Assembly: GCA_900542045.1 (NCBI GenBank)
Contig: UQMI01000001.1
Span: forward strand, 83,998 to 147,997
Source: an uncultured Blautia sp.
GTDB taxonomy: Bacteria; Bacillota; Clostridia; Lachnospirales; Lachnospiraceae
Reading direction: 5' to 3'
Length of the DNA: 64,000 nt
In this document: positions 54,913 to 62,767 of the stretch, one piece after another
How the letters are laid out: every line of letters starts with the position of its first letter
How positions within the stretch are numbered: the stretch's first letter is position 1
Notes under the pieces: generated by a model
Database searches by the model: none
The model's input: only the letters and a program-made list of their open reading frames with translations
What the model was told of the DNA's origin: nothing
Translations under genes and position numbers: made by a program

Positions 54913-55662
54913 TATATGGGAAATCAATAAATCTGCCAAATGTTCAATAGGTTCCGGTTGTTCAGACAGTTCTTTTCCTGTCAGTCCCTCAGTCATGATT
55001 TTTGAATCTGCTTCAAGGCAGACTGCAACCTGTTCAGGTTTCCATACATTTTCATACATCATCTCCCGGTTGTCTTCGGTGACTTTGTTAAAAATGTAAT
55101 AAAACGGCTTTTCAATGCTCTCCGCCAGTTCTCCTACTTTTTTAGAAAGCTGCAGGGATTCGTAAGATGGATCTACGATCATCAGCACCAGATCCACACC
55201 GTTATCAATTCCTCTGCCGAAATGTTCCACCCCTGCTTCCATGTCAAGAAGGGCAAACTGATCTTCTGTCAGCTGCAGGTTCTGGATAAACTGCGTCATG
55301 ACCGTCCCCATGGCACAGGAACATCCCTCATTGGCCTGATGGATTTTCCCGCTGACCATCAGCTTCACTCCGTCCTTCAGGCTGTAATATTTTTCCGGAA
55401 TATCCTTCAAAGTCCAGGTTTCCTGAAAAAACTGGTGGGTAAACTTTGACAGCATCATATCATTTAATACATTTTCTTTCCCGCCAAAATATCCGGTGAA
55501 ATCTCCCGGAAGCTCCATTCCCAACTGCCGGTGCAGTCCATAGTTTGATTCATCGGAATCAATTACCAAAACCTCTTTTCCACTTCTGGCCAGAGCCTTA
55601 GCCAGCAGGCTGGTTATTGTGCTTTTTCCGCAGCCGCCTTTTCCACAGATTGTTACCTTCAT
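54910..55662 (-). CDS. CooC-like ATPase 1
   Basis: A 250-residue P-loop ATPase of the MinD/CooC group, with deviant Walker A GKGGCGKST (7-15), a switch region VIDSDES and a late Walker-B-like LLDMEAGVEHFGRG. The CooC-specific metal-binding motif C-x-C is present as GCSCAM (C114, C116), the dimer-interface nickel site of CooC1. CooC inserts nickel into carbon monoxide dehydrogenase; here no CO dehydrogenase is near. It is the last gene of the unit CooC-2, 47-aa protein, zinc ribbon, DUF3786, CooC-1. Confidence 0.85.
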   Translation of the reverse strand: MKVTICGKGGCGKSTITSLLAKALARSGKEVLVIDSDESNYGLHRQLGMELPGDFTGYFGGKENVLNDMMLSKFTHQFFQETWTLKDIPEKYYSLKDGVKLMVSGKIHQANEGCSCAMGTVMTQFIQNLQLTEDQFALLDMEAGVEHFGRGIDNGVDLVLMIVDPSYESLQLSKKVGELAESIEKPFYYIFNKVTEDNREMMYENVWKPEQVAVCLEADSKIMTEGLTGKELSEQPEPIEHLADLLISHI

Positions 55663-55716
55663 CTTCCTACCTCCTGGTTTATGTAAAATGAATACAAGAT
55701 TATTTTAATGAAATAT

Positions 55717-56361
55717 TTAGAGTTTTCTTTCTATTTTTTCAAATGTACAGATACAAATTTCACAAATCTCCGCCAGATCATAGGTGTCAAATGCCGCCGG
55801 AAAATTACTGGAAAACAGAATCTGTGAAGATGCCGGAAATTCTTCATCGCCTTTCCAAAACAGGAATCTCAGATAAAGATCTTCAAAGATCTCCAGTTCA
55901 TATCCCTTATCGGCCATATTGACCGGTATCGCATTCAACTCATCCATAATCTGTTCTATTGTTTCCAACCTGTTCCCATATTCACGGTTTAGCCTGTAAA
56001 TACACCGTCCCTGAAACTGCCTGTTATATAAATCTCCGGCCGGAAGTTCGCGGTACGCGCGAAATTCTCCATTATGCGGAAATACACTGGCATTTAAAAG
56101 ATAACGCAGTACCAATATCTTCGCATAAATATCATCCTCCAGCGGATACACGCACTTTTCCGATTTTTCATGTGTAATCCGAAAATCTGGATGCGAAATC
56201 CGGTAATTCACACCCATAAACCAAATGGTCAATTCGGCTCTCTGTATGTCATATGCGATCCCCAGACGATTACTGATCTTTCTGGGATCTGCCTTCCGGT
56301 ATTCCTCCATGTAAAATTCATACGGCTTCCGTTCCATATTGTCTTTCGCATAATCGAACAC
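55717..56361 (-). CDS. DUF3786-like protein 1
   Basis: A 214-residue cytoplasmic protein. It matches the DUF3786 type: an N-terminal helical start (MEEYRKADPRKISNRLGI), GVNYRISHPDF, and the late WKGDEEFPASSQILF. Function unknown; I recall the family next to CooC-like genes and corrinoid/acetyl-CoA synthase genes, but this is from memory. It starts with GTG at 56359-56361 behind GGGAGGAGGCGAGCC. It has a paralogue at 58280-58885 with the same FxxDEEFPAS motif. Confidence 0.72.
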   Translation of the reverse strand: MFDYAKDNMERKPYEFYMEEYRKADPRKISNRLGIAYDIQRAELTIWFMGVNYRISHPDFRITHEKSEKCVYPLEDDIYAKILVLRYLLNASVFPHNGEFRAYRELPAGDLYNRQFQGRCIYRLNREYGNRLETIEQIMDELNAIPVNMADKGYELEIFEDLYLRFLFWKGDEEFPASSQILFSSNFPAAFDTYDLAEICEICICTFEKIERKL

Positions 56362-56389
56362 CAGGCTCGCCTCCTCCCATTCCGCTTCC

Positions 56390-56584
56390 CTACTCTTTCT
56401 TCTGTCCGTCTCTTACCATTAAAATCGGTTCCTGTTCCCGGATGACATATCCGCACTCGCAGACAGCATCTTCCATGATTCTGCCGCCTAACAGAAACAC
56501 TTCGATTTCCCTGCCGCATTTTGGGCAAATCCTGTCCTCGATCACCGGTGACCGGTTCTTATCTTCACATCCAAAAGCAATCAT
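56390..56584 (-). CDS. Small zinc-ribbon protein
   Basis: A 64-residue protein with a treble-clef/zinc-ribbon pattern: CPKC at 20-23 and CEC at 42-44. No other domain. It may bind zinc or iron and act as a partner or chaperone. Its start overlaps the stop of the upstream 47-residue gene by 4 bp and it lies 28 bp before DUF3786-1, so it is firmly in the operon. Confidence 0.75.
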   Translation of the reverse strand: MIAFGCEDKNRSPVIEDRICPKCGREIEVFLLGGRIMEDAVCECGYVIREQEPILMVRDGQKKE

Positions 56585-56724
56585 GCGTTCTCTCCTCCCA
56601 TTCTCTGTACGATATTCTTTACTTCCTGAAGCAGCTCCGGGCTGCAGTCATAAGGGGACTTTCCCAGCCTGTCCGCTTCCATGCCCTTGTGCCGCAGATA
56701 CGCCTGCAGTTTTTCTAAACGCAT
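56581..56724 (-). CDS. 47-residue hypothetical protein
   Basis: Starts MRLEKLQAYLRHKGMEAD and ends VQRMGGENA. Helical, with a single Cys (YDCSPELLQEV). The ribosome site AGGAGGCTGGCAGG precedes the ATG at 56722-56724. It lies 12 bp after CooC-2 and overlaps the zinc-ribbon start by 4 bp, which supports real translation. No homologue recognised. Confidence 0.7.
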   Translation of the reverse strand: MRLEKLQAYLRHKGMEADRLGKSPYDCSPELLQEVKNIVQRMGGENA

Positions 56725-56736
56725 CCTGCCAGCCTC

Positions 56737-57507
56737 CTATAATCCCAGTTTCTGTATAATATCATGGAGAGCTTTTCGTACAGGGGAATCCTTCGGGAGC
56801 CGGACGATGGGCTTCCCATCACAGTCATACTGGTACACATTCTGGTCCTGCGGCACGACTCCCAAAAGATTTAAGCCCTGTTTTTCGATCTCTTCCATTG
56901 TACCTTTATCAAGGCCGCCTTCCGGCGCACGGTTCACAATCAGTCCGACTGTCTTCGGCTTGAAATTCAGTTCCTTCATCAATGCGGCAATCCTGCCTGC
57001 AGCCTGCACGCCCCTTCGGGAACAGTCGCTGACCAATATGGCAATTTCCATATTGGGAAGGATTCCTCTGCTGATATGCTCCATGCCGGCTTCATTATCC
57101 ACAACGATATACGGATAATTGCTCTGCAGCTTCTGTATCTGCGTCTGCACAATTCCGTTGACAAAGCAATAGCAGCCCTGCCCCTGGGAACGGCCCATCA
57201 CCATCAGATCATAATCATCTTCTTCTGTCAGCGCATCAGCCAGGCGGCTCTCCAGATAAGCAGCCTTGGTGATGCCCGCCGGAATCTTATATCTCGGATC
57301 GACGCCTGCCCGCTCGATCTCCTCCCGAAGCTCCCCCAGCGTCACTCCTGCTTCCACTCCCAACACCTCGTTCAGATTCGCGTTCGCGTCAGCGTCCACA
57401 GCTAGTACCGGTTTTTTCCCTGTTTCACAAAGGTACTGGATCAGCAAACCGCACAATGTTGTTTTCCCTACGCCGCCTTTTCCTGCAACTGCTATGATAC
57501 GTCCCAT
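56737..57507 (-). CDS. CooC-like ATPase 2
   Basis: A 256-residue CooC/MinD-family ATPase: Walker A GKGGVGKTT (9-17), VDADANANL switch I, C-x-C metal motif GCYCFVN (C112, C114, the same positions as in CooC1 of Carboxydothermus), switch II VDNEAGMEHISRG. First gene of its operon. The second CooC of the unit (54910-55662) is a clear but distant paralogue. The client is not visible. A promoter TTGAAC-16 bp-TATAAT is upstream around 57577-57604. Confidence 0.9.
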   Translation of the reverse strand: MGRIIAVAGKGGVGKTTLCGLLIQYLCETGKKPVLAVDADANANLNEVLGVEAGVTLGELREEIERAGVDPRYKIPAGITKAAYLESRLADALTEEDDYDLMVMGRSQGQGCYCFVNGIVQTQIQKLQSNYPYIVVDNEAGMEHISRGILPNMEIAILVSDCSRRGVQAAGRIAALMKELNFKPKTVGLIVNRAPEGGLDKGTMEEIEKQGLNLLGVVPQDQNVYQYDCDGKPIVRLPKDSPVRKALHDIIQKLGL

Positions 57508-57576
57508 CTACTGGTTCCTCCTTCTGTACATAGTGCTTTTTTATAGGCACCTTGTTGATTTTTCTTTTCAAAGCCA

Positions 57577-57604
57577 TTATAATAAACCTGACAGATAGTT
57601 CAAT
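57577..57604 (-). promoter_or_regulatory. Promoter of the CooC-2 operon
   Basis: On the minus strand TTGAAC (57599-57604) and TATAAT (57577-57582) with a 16-bp spacer, about 70 bp before the CooC-2 start. The divergent TetR-1 gene shares the region. Confidence 0.55.
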
Positions 57605-57674
57605 CGTCAATATTTTCACACTGATATGTTTCTGAACAGAATCCGGAAATTGTATAGAACCTGGAGGAAATTTT

Positions 57675-58262
57675 ATGGAAAAAACACAGAAAACCGACCG
57701 CCGCACCAGATATACACGCCAGACGATTAAGGATATCCTGCTGGAAGAACTGAAAACCAAGCCATACAGTAAGATTACCGTGACAGAACTATGCAAGAAG
57801 GCAGAAATGAACCGCGGCACTTTCTACCTTCATTACTGCGATATTGACGATGTCCTGGATGACATTTTTAAGGATTTTCTTTCCGATACAACAAGTGTCC
57901 TGGACCATGTGCTCTGTCCTTATAAGCAAAACTGTACCTATCCGTTCTGCGAAAAGATCCGTTCCGCTTCCCAGTATCAGGTACTCTTTTTTGATGATAT
58001 CACCGCCTCCAGAATGTTGGAAAGGCTGGCAGATTCCGGCAAGGAACAATTTATTACACATTTAATGCAGCACAGCCTTCTAACTTTTGAGCAGGCCGAA
58101 GCTATTTTCTATTTCCAGATGAACGGCTGCCTTGCCATCAACCGCAGGATGATCAAACAGCATTGCGACGACTGGGCGAAAATACAGCAGGCTATCGATC
58201 AGTTTATCAAAGCTGGAATCGAAAATTTCCTGATCCACGACCAGCGAGAAGAACTCCTATAG
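57675..58262 (+). CDS. TetR-family regulator 1 of the island
   Basis: A 195-residue TetR regulator. HTH residues about 10-55 contain TRQTIKDILLEELK and the recognition helix NRGTFYLHYCDIDDVLDD. C-terminal domain without known ligand motif, with several Cys (VLCPYKQNCTYPFC). It is divergent from the CooC-2 operon. Its paralogue at 60877-61470 is divergent from the SIR2 operon, so each regulator likely controls one half of the island. Confidence 0.85.
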   Translation: MEKTQKTDRRTRYTRQTIKDILLEELKTKPYSKITVTELCKKAEMNRGTFYLHYCDIDDVLDDIFKDFLSDTTSVLDHVLCPYKQNCTYPFCEKIRSASQYQVLFFDDITASRMLERLADSGKEQFITHLMQHSLLTFEQAEAIFYFQMNGCLAINRRMIKQHCDDWAKIQQAIDQFIKAGIENFLIHDQREELL

Positions 58263-58279
58263 GACCAGGGAGGATTGCT

Positions 58280-58885
58280 TCAGAACACTCCTGCAAGGGC
58301 TTCCATGACCACCTGACCTGCTGTCACCGCGTCTTCTATGGTCAGATAATGATCCGCGTTTTTATCCACCAAAAGCTTTCCGGATGCCGGAAATTCTTCA
58401 TCTGCAAACCACACTTTCAACAGCATGGGGTAATATGGCAGGAAGTCGAACCGAACGGTAAAATCCGCGTTACTGTCAAGAATCCTGCCTCCCATCGTCT
58501 GACATTTCTTTAAAAGTTCTTCTACGGACATCTGACCAAACCGCTGGCGGATCACATACTCACATCGGAAATCAAAATCCCCTCCCCGGATCAGGCCATC
58601 CCGGATTTCCCGCATGGACATCCATTCGCCGGCCAAAGGCACACCGTCCGCCAGTTTCATGTAATGCAGGATAATTAGCTGCTGCCACTCATTGACATAC
58701 GGCGTTATCTCGTAATTCGGATAGTGAATAGAAACTTCCGTACCCAGACTGGGCAGATGAAAATTCCCGTTTTCTTCCTCATAAGGGATTCCCGTTTTCT
58801 CTGCGATTTCCAGAGGGTCCTTGCCCGAAAGCCATTCCTTTGCCGTTTTCATCATTTCCATAAATGCGCGGTTTTCCTTGATCAT
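58280..58885 (-). CDS. DUF3786-like protein 2
   Basis: A 201-residue DUF3786-like protein, paralogous to the one at 55717-56361: EIAEKTGIPYEE, SIHYPNYEITPY, VWFADEEFPASGKLL. The start ATG overlaps the SIR2-1 stop by 4 bp. It closes the SIR2-2, SIR2-1, DUF3786 operon and is convergent with TetR-1 (17 bp). Function unknown. Confidence 0.7.
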   Translation of the reverse strand: MIKENRAFMEMMKTAKEWLSGKDPLEIAEKTGIPYEEENGNFHLPSLGTEVSIHYPNYEITPYVNEWQQLIILHYMKLADGVPLAGEWMSMREIRDGLIRGGDFDFRCEYVIRQRFGQMSVEELLKKCQTMGGRILDSNADFTVRFDFLPYYPMLLKVWFADEEFPASGKLLVDKNADHYLTIEDAVTAGQVVMEALAGVF

Positions 58886-59859
58886 TCTCTCCCTTCTCCT
58901 TCCATTTCTGTGCGGACATCCTCCAATACCCGCCCGATATCTTTACATATCACAAATCCTTTGTCTTCTATCTGCTCTGGCAGAAACGCATACTGCGCAT
59001 TTACAGCAACATAAGAAGCTCCCGGAAGGTTCAGCGTCAGGTTCCAGAATGGCTCCTGTATAAACATCGGCGTCATCCTTCCCACGCCAAGCTCCAGAAA
59101 GAGGATCTTCTTTTCTTGATTTTTCAGGATATACTCTGAGATCTTCTGATATTGCTCCTCATATTTCGTCCCCTGCAGGAAATTCCCGTATCCCCGCACC
59201 CAGGGGAACGCCTCTGCCCCGCAGACTGGGCATCGGGGAATCATTCCTTCCGGAATACTGGTACCTTCCCCCATGGCTTCGATCATCTTTTCTACTGGCT
59301 TTACGGCATCCCATGTCTGATCACAGCACTGTTTTGAACACTGAAAGAAACGGTGGTCCCCCTGGATCTCCGCCACCTTCTCATCGGGATAAAGCTTTAC
59401 AAACTGCGTGTCCTGGTTGGTGGTGAGAATAAAAAAATCCTTTCCCTGCAAAATCGCCTCAAGGTCCCGATAAGGTTTCCGGATGGGCGCCGTCTGGGTG
59501 GTATGCAGGAATGTAGCCAGATAAGCCCAAAACTCCCCTCTGGTCTTATACGGATATCCCATACCGTTAAAGGCTCCCTTAAAACCGTATTTTTCTGCGA
59601 ATTTTCCGAAATAGCGGCGAAAAGACGGCGTATCCTCATAATAAAAATCCCCGCCTCCCGCAGCGGAAAGGCCAGAAGCCCCGCCGACGATAATGCAGTC
59701 TGCTTCTGTCATTTTATCCGCAAATTCCTCAATTTGTCTTTCATAGGGCAGCGGCTTCCGTCTGCTTAATTTGACCGGTGTCTTTCCGGCAGCGTACAGC
59801 CCGTAATATCTTGCATAGTTCATCTGTGTCTGCATGACCAGATTTTCATACATACTCAT
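58882..59859 (-). CDS. SIR2-like protein 1 (sirtuin, class M-like)
   Basis: A 325-residue NAD-dependent sirtuin-like enzyme. Residues 55-70 hold the NAD-binding IIVGGASGLSAAGG motif; then WAYLATFL, the TTNQD motif (146-150), and the zinc-like cluster CSKQCC (174-179) and CPVC (210-213), with a C-terminal ILFLELGVGRMTP segment. The order resembles SirTM-type (class M) sirtuins that ADP-ribosylate proteins, but there is no macrodomain or lipoyl-carrier gene next to it. Start ATG at 59857-59859 behind AGGAGGAAACAGATAC. Second gene of the SIR2 operon. Confidence 0.78.
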   Translation of the reverse strand: MSMYENLVMQTQMNYARYYGLYAAGKTPVKLSRRKPLPYERQIEEFADKMTEADCIIVGGASGLSAAGGGDFYYEDTPSFRRYFGKFAEKYGFKGAFNGMGYPYKTRGEFWAYLATFLHTTQTAPIRKPYRDLEAILQGKDFFILTTNQDTQFVKLYPDEKVAEIQGDHRFFQCSKQCCDQTWDAVKPVEKMIEAMGEGTSIPEGMIPRCPVCGAEAFPWVRGYGNFLQGTKYEEQYQKISEYILKNQEKKILFLELGVGRMTPMFIQEPFWNLTLNLPGASYVAVNAQYAFLPEQIEDKGFVICKDIGRVLEDVRTEMEGEGRE

Positions 59860-59875
59860 GTATCTGTTTCCTCCT

Positions 59876-60721
59876 TCATCTGCTTCCTTCTTCCACAGCC
59901 TGTTCCAGCCGCTTCAATACCTCTGTCAGATCACCGTCAAGGCCGTAAGATTTTTCGGCAATCAGATCCGGAATATAGATCTCTCCTTTGTTTACTGTAA
60001 TATAAACAGCCTGCGGTTCTTCTTCTGCCAGACGCATCAGGGGCGCTTTGATCAGCTGATTTCTCCAGCCGATCCCAAGCTCCAGGATAACAAGCCGTTT
60101 CCCATGATATTCCTGAATAAAACGTTCAAACCGCTTCTGTATTTCCAGATCCCATGGGGCCATATGTCTCTGCGGAGAATGAAGGTTCATCGGACCTCCG
60201 CATTTCGGGCATTTCGGAACAAGTTTATGTGAAATCCTCATATCCTTTTCCGATGCTGCCATGTCAAGAATCAAAGGAAACAGCGGGTACAGCGTACTGT
60301 GGCATCCATTTTCACACTGCATTTCCTTCCAGCTCCCTTCAATTTCCCAGATGGAATCCTGCGAAAATCCGGCAAGCTCAAAGTGGTTTTCCCCGTTGGA
60401 GGTCACAAAAAAATACGGCTTGCCTCCGATGATCGTTTTCAACGCTTCCGTATTGGTGCTTCCCGTATAACCAATGCTGTAATGACGGATCAGCCTGCTG
60501 AAAAACGCCCATTTTATTTCTTCCGAAGGCCATTTGGCAAAAAGCCCCATCAGTATGCTGCGGATACCATAAGCTCTCTTAAAGTCACCAAAGACCTCCT
60601 CAAAAGCTTCATTATCCGCAAAGATATGAAGTCCTTCTGAGATGGAAAACCCATTGCTGGCGCCAATCAGGACGGCGTCCGCCTTCCCGATTTTCTCTGC
60701 GATTTCTCTATATTCTTCCAT
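59876..60721 (-). CDS. SIR2-like protein 2, divergent active-site motif
   Basis: A 281-residue paralogue of the previous gene. The NAD motif reads VLIGASNGFSISEG, and the TxNxD motif is replaced by TSNGENHF; the metal cluster is CENGC and CPKC. So it keeps the fold but may have altered catalysis, perhaps as a regulatory or heterodimer partner of SIR2-1 (inference). Start ATG at 60719-60721 with GGAGGAAATTGTCGT. It is first in the operon, 16 bp before SIR2-1. Confidence 0.72.
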   Translation of the reverse strand: MEEYREIAEKIGKADAVLIGASNGFSISEGLHIFADNEAFEEVFGDFKRAYGIRSILMGLFAKWPSEEIKWAFFSRLIRHYSIGYTGSTNTEALKTIIGGKPYFFVTSNGENHFELAGFSQDSIWEIEGSWKEMQCENGCHSTLYPLFPLILDMAASEKDMRISHKLVPKCPKCGGPMNLHSPQRHMAPWDLEIQKRFERFIQEYHGKRLVILELGIGWRNQLIKAPLMRLAEEEPQAVYITVNKGEIYIPDLIAEKSYGLDGDLTEVLKRLEQAVEEGSR

Positions 60722-60743
60722 ACGACAATTTCCTCCTAAGCAA

Positions 60744-60756
60744 ACAGTTCTTGACA
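60744..60756. promoter_or_regulatory. 13-bp direct repeat, copy 1 (candidate TetR-2 operator)
   Basis: ACAGTTCTTGACA in the divergent intergenic region; its TTGACA is the -35 box of the plus-strand promoter (TATACT at 60774-60779). Copy 2 is at 60823-60835. Confidence 0.5.
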
Positions 60757-60779
60757 TCTTGTATAGGAAAAATTATACT
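60751..60779 (+). promoter_or_regulatory. Promoter of TetR-2
   Basis: TTGACA (60751-60756), 17-bp spacer, TATACT (60774-60779). It lies about 98 bp before the TTG start of TetR-2 and between the two 13-bp repeats. Confidence 0.6.
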
Positions 60780-60822
60780 GTAAACAATTCTAAAAGTCCT
60801 ATCCAACATTACGCAAAGAAGA

Positions 60823-60835
60823 ACAGTTCTTTACA
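60823..60835. promoter_or_regulatory. 13-bp direct repeat, copy 2 (candidate TetR-2 operator)
   Basis: ACAGTTCTTTACA, one base different from copy 1. AAGAACAGTTCTT around it is itself a 13-bp palindrome, as expected of a TetR site. Confidence 0.5.
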
Positions 60836-60876
60836 CATTGCCGGATTTTGTATCGTATTTCAGGGAGGATGTTCAT

Positions 60877-61470
60877 TTGGCAAAAAGAAAAACTGACCGG
60901 AGAACCCTTATGACCAAGGGAATGATTAAAGATGCGCTTTTGGATCTGCTCCAGAATACGCCCTATGAAAAAATAACAGTCGCATCTCTGTGCAGGCAGG
61001 CTGAAATTACCAGAGCAACCTTTTATCTCCATTACGACAATATTGATGATGTCTTAGACGAATTGCTGGACGACGCGCTCCGGCTTACGGAACTTGATCT
61101 GCACCCGGTTCCTTCTGCTCTCTCCAGGCAGAGCATAGAAAACGAAAAGGGCCTCGAAGAAACAGGCTCTGATCCCGACGCCCTGCTCCCGGCCTGCCAG
61201 CGCGCCGCAAGCAACCCTAAGTACCGGGTCCTTTTTCTGGATGAAGGTCTGTCCCGCCACATCCTGAAGAAGTTGTATCAGGCGCAGAAGCCATATCGTA
61301 TTCCGGAAATCATGGAAGATTATCATGTCTCAGAATGGGAGGCCGAAAAGATTTTCCTGTTCATGCTCCACGAGAATTTTGCTGTAAATAAGTCCCTGGG
61401 TTGGAACAGGAACGCAGAGTGGTATCACATACAGGGAATCATTAAAAATCTGCTAAAACCAGAACCTTAG
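60877..61470 (+). CDS. TetR-family regulator 2 of the island
   Basis: A 197-residue TetR regulator starting with TTG at 60877 behind AGGGAGGATGTTCA. HTH recognition helix ITRATFYLHYDNIDDVLDE is nearly identical in form to TetR-1. Effector domain without signature (LLPACQRAASNPKYRVLFLDE). It is divergent from the SIR2 operon. The stop is followed by the intron/lysO debris. Confidence 0.85.
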   Translation: MAKRKTDRRTLMTKGMIKDALLDLLQNTPYEKITVASLCRQAEITRATFYLHYDNIDDVLDELLDDALRLTELDLHPVPSALSRQSIENEKGLEETGSDPDALLPACQRAASNPKYRVLFLDEGLSRHILKKLYQAQKPYRIPEIMEDYHVSEWEAEKIFLFMLHENFAVNKSLGWNRNAEWYHIQGIIKNLLKPEP

Positions 61471-61579
61471 CTCTGATCCCGTCCGGCTCCTGCCTGCTTT
61501 TATTTCCAGTCAGAAACGGTTCAGACATTTCTATTTGATTAATTAAGGTTCAACAATGCAGAGAGAGAAACAGTTATGG

Positions 61580-61705
61580 AAACAAAAATCGTATATGTGC
61601 ATCATCAGGCAGCTGCTCGTATATATAAACGAGGGATACGAATGGATCGTGGATATCGATTTGGAGAAGTTTTTCGATAACGTACCGCAGGGCGGTATAG
61701 CTTGT
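61580..61705 (+). pseudogene. Group II intron reverse transcriptase (LtrA) fragment
   Basis: In one frame at about 61617-61690 the DNA encodes YINEGYEWIVDIDLEKFFD, a characteristic LtrA stretch of reverse transcriptase. About 30 further codons before and after match less well; both ends are cut off, the right end directly by the lysO-derived sequence. It is a dead relic of a group II intron. Confidence 0.7.
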
Positions 61706-61710
61706 ACCTT

Positions 61711-61819
61711 TTCATGAATCTCTCCGTCTGGTAATATACAAACACAATGGACAGTGCCGTAGGTATCAGGAAAAACAGGAAACTAACACACCGGACCGGC
61801 AAAGTCATTACTGTTTTTC
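61711..61819 (-). repeat. Duplicated, internally deleted copy of the lysO (N-part) locus
   Basis: 61711-61784 (74 bp) repeats 54183-54256 with few changes, and 61785-61819 (35 bp) repeats 54479-54513. The 222 bp between them in the original are missing. It is in the same orientation as lysO at 54146-54439, so this is a direct repeat flanking the CooC/SIR2 island. Confidence 0.9.
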
Positions 61820-61856
61820 GTTTGCGGAAACTCAAGTTTTTTTCAGCGCAAAATGC

Positions 61857-61893
61857 GGAAAAACAGGCAATTCTCACGAATTGCCCGTTTTCC
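61857..61893 (-). terminator. Intrinsic terminator after the broken transporter gene
   Basis: GGGCAATTC/GAATTGCC hairpin with TGTTTTT following on the minus strand, 24 bp after the stop at 61917. Confidence 0.75.
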
Positions 61894-61916
61894 GGTTATG
61901 TGTCCAAATTTATAGA

Positions 61917-62691
61917 TCAGAACAGCATCGGCATGACAATGCTGTAAACCATGGCAAGAGCCAGTTCCGCCGCTGATACGATCCAGCACATCTTCATGAT
62001 ACGCTTCAGGTCGCCGCACTGGCAGACGCCCAATACGCCCCACTGCACACTGCCCGGATAAATGAAATTGCTGGGCAGAGATCCCATGATCAGAGCCATG
62101 CACCACAGCAGCATGGGAAGCCCTGCAGCCACTACCATCTGACGGAAAACACCATCGATTACTACCATCTGCGCGGCTGCTGCGCCGTTGATACCGAAAG
62201 CACCGAACAGAGTTCCGACGATCATCAGGATGGGCTGGCTTCCGGATTCCGGAATCACTGACTGACAGATCGCGCCCAGCGCGTCAAACCCGCCCATGGC
62301 TGTGATTGTATCCAGCATTACCTGCACCAGAATCAGCGTGATAAACATGGGAAACTGTGTAGCACCCTGCTTCAGGAAAGTATCGATTGCTTCATAAATA
62401 TTGTATTTTCCGAAAATAGCGACTACAAATGCCAGACAGATCATATAAAAGATTGTAAAGGAAAGTCCGCCATTGAAAATAATCATCCAGATTACACAGG
62501 CTACAAACGCGATGATAAAAGCGATGGATGCCCGTTTGGAATCCTGGGATGCTTCTGTGCTGTCGGTCTCTTCCAGTTCATAATATTCCACATCTGCTTG
62601 TTTGGAGTATTTTTTATCCGCCCGCAGACAAACGATCAGGCTGGCTACAATGGTTACTTTCAAATAACTCTTTTTCCGTCACTTCACGCAT
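61917..62691 (-). pseudogene. Transporter gene with deleted N-terminal half
   Basis: A good start (ATG 62689-62691, AGGGGG upstream) encodes MREVTEKELFES and then runs out of frame, while another frame carries ~245 residues of the C-terminal half of a multi-helix transporter (VTIVASLIVCLRADKKY, FGAFGINGAAAAQ, GSLPSNFIYPGSVQWG). At least five membrane helices of a normal N-terminal half are absent. It looks like a carrier of the ion-transporter superfamily; the exact family is not settled. Confidence 0.65.
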
Positions 62692-62767
62692 GAGTGAATC
62701 CCCCTCTTTTTATCATTGTAGCCATCCTCTTTCTGTTATGTTTTTAATCCAGATCCAGTCCGCTGAC

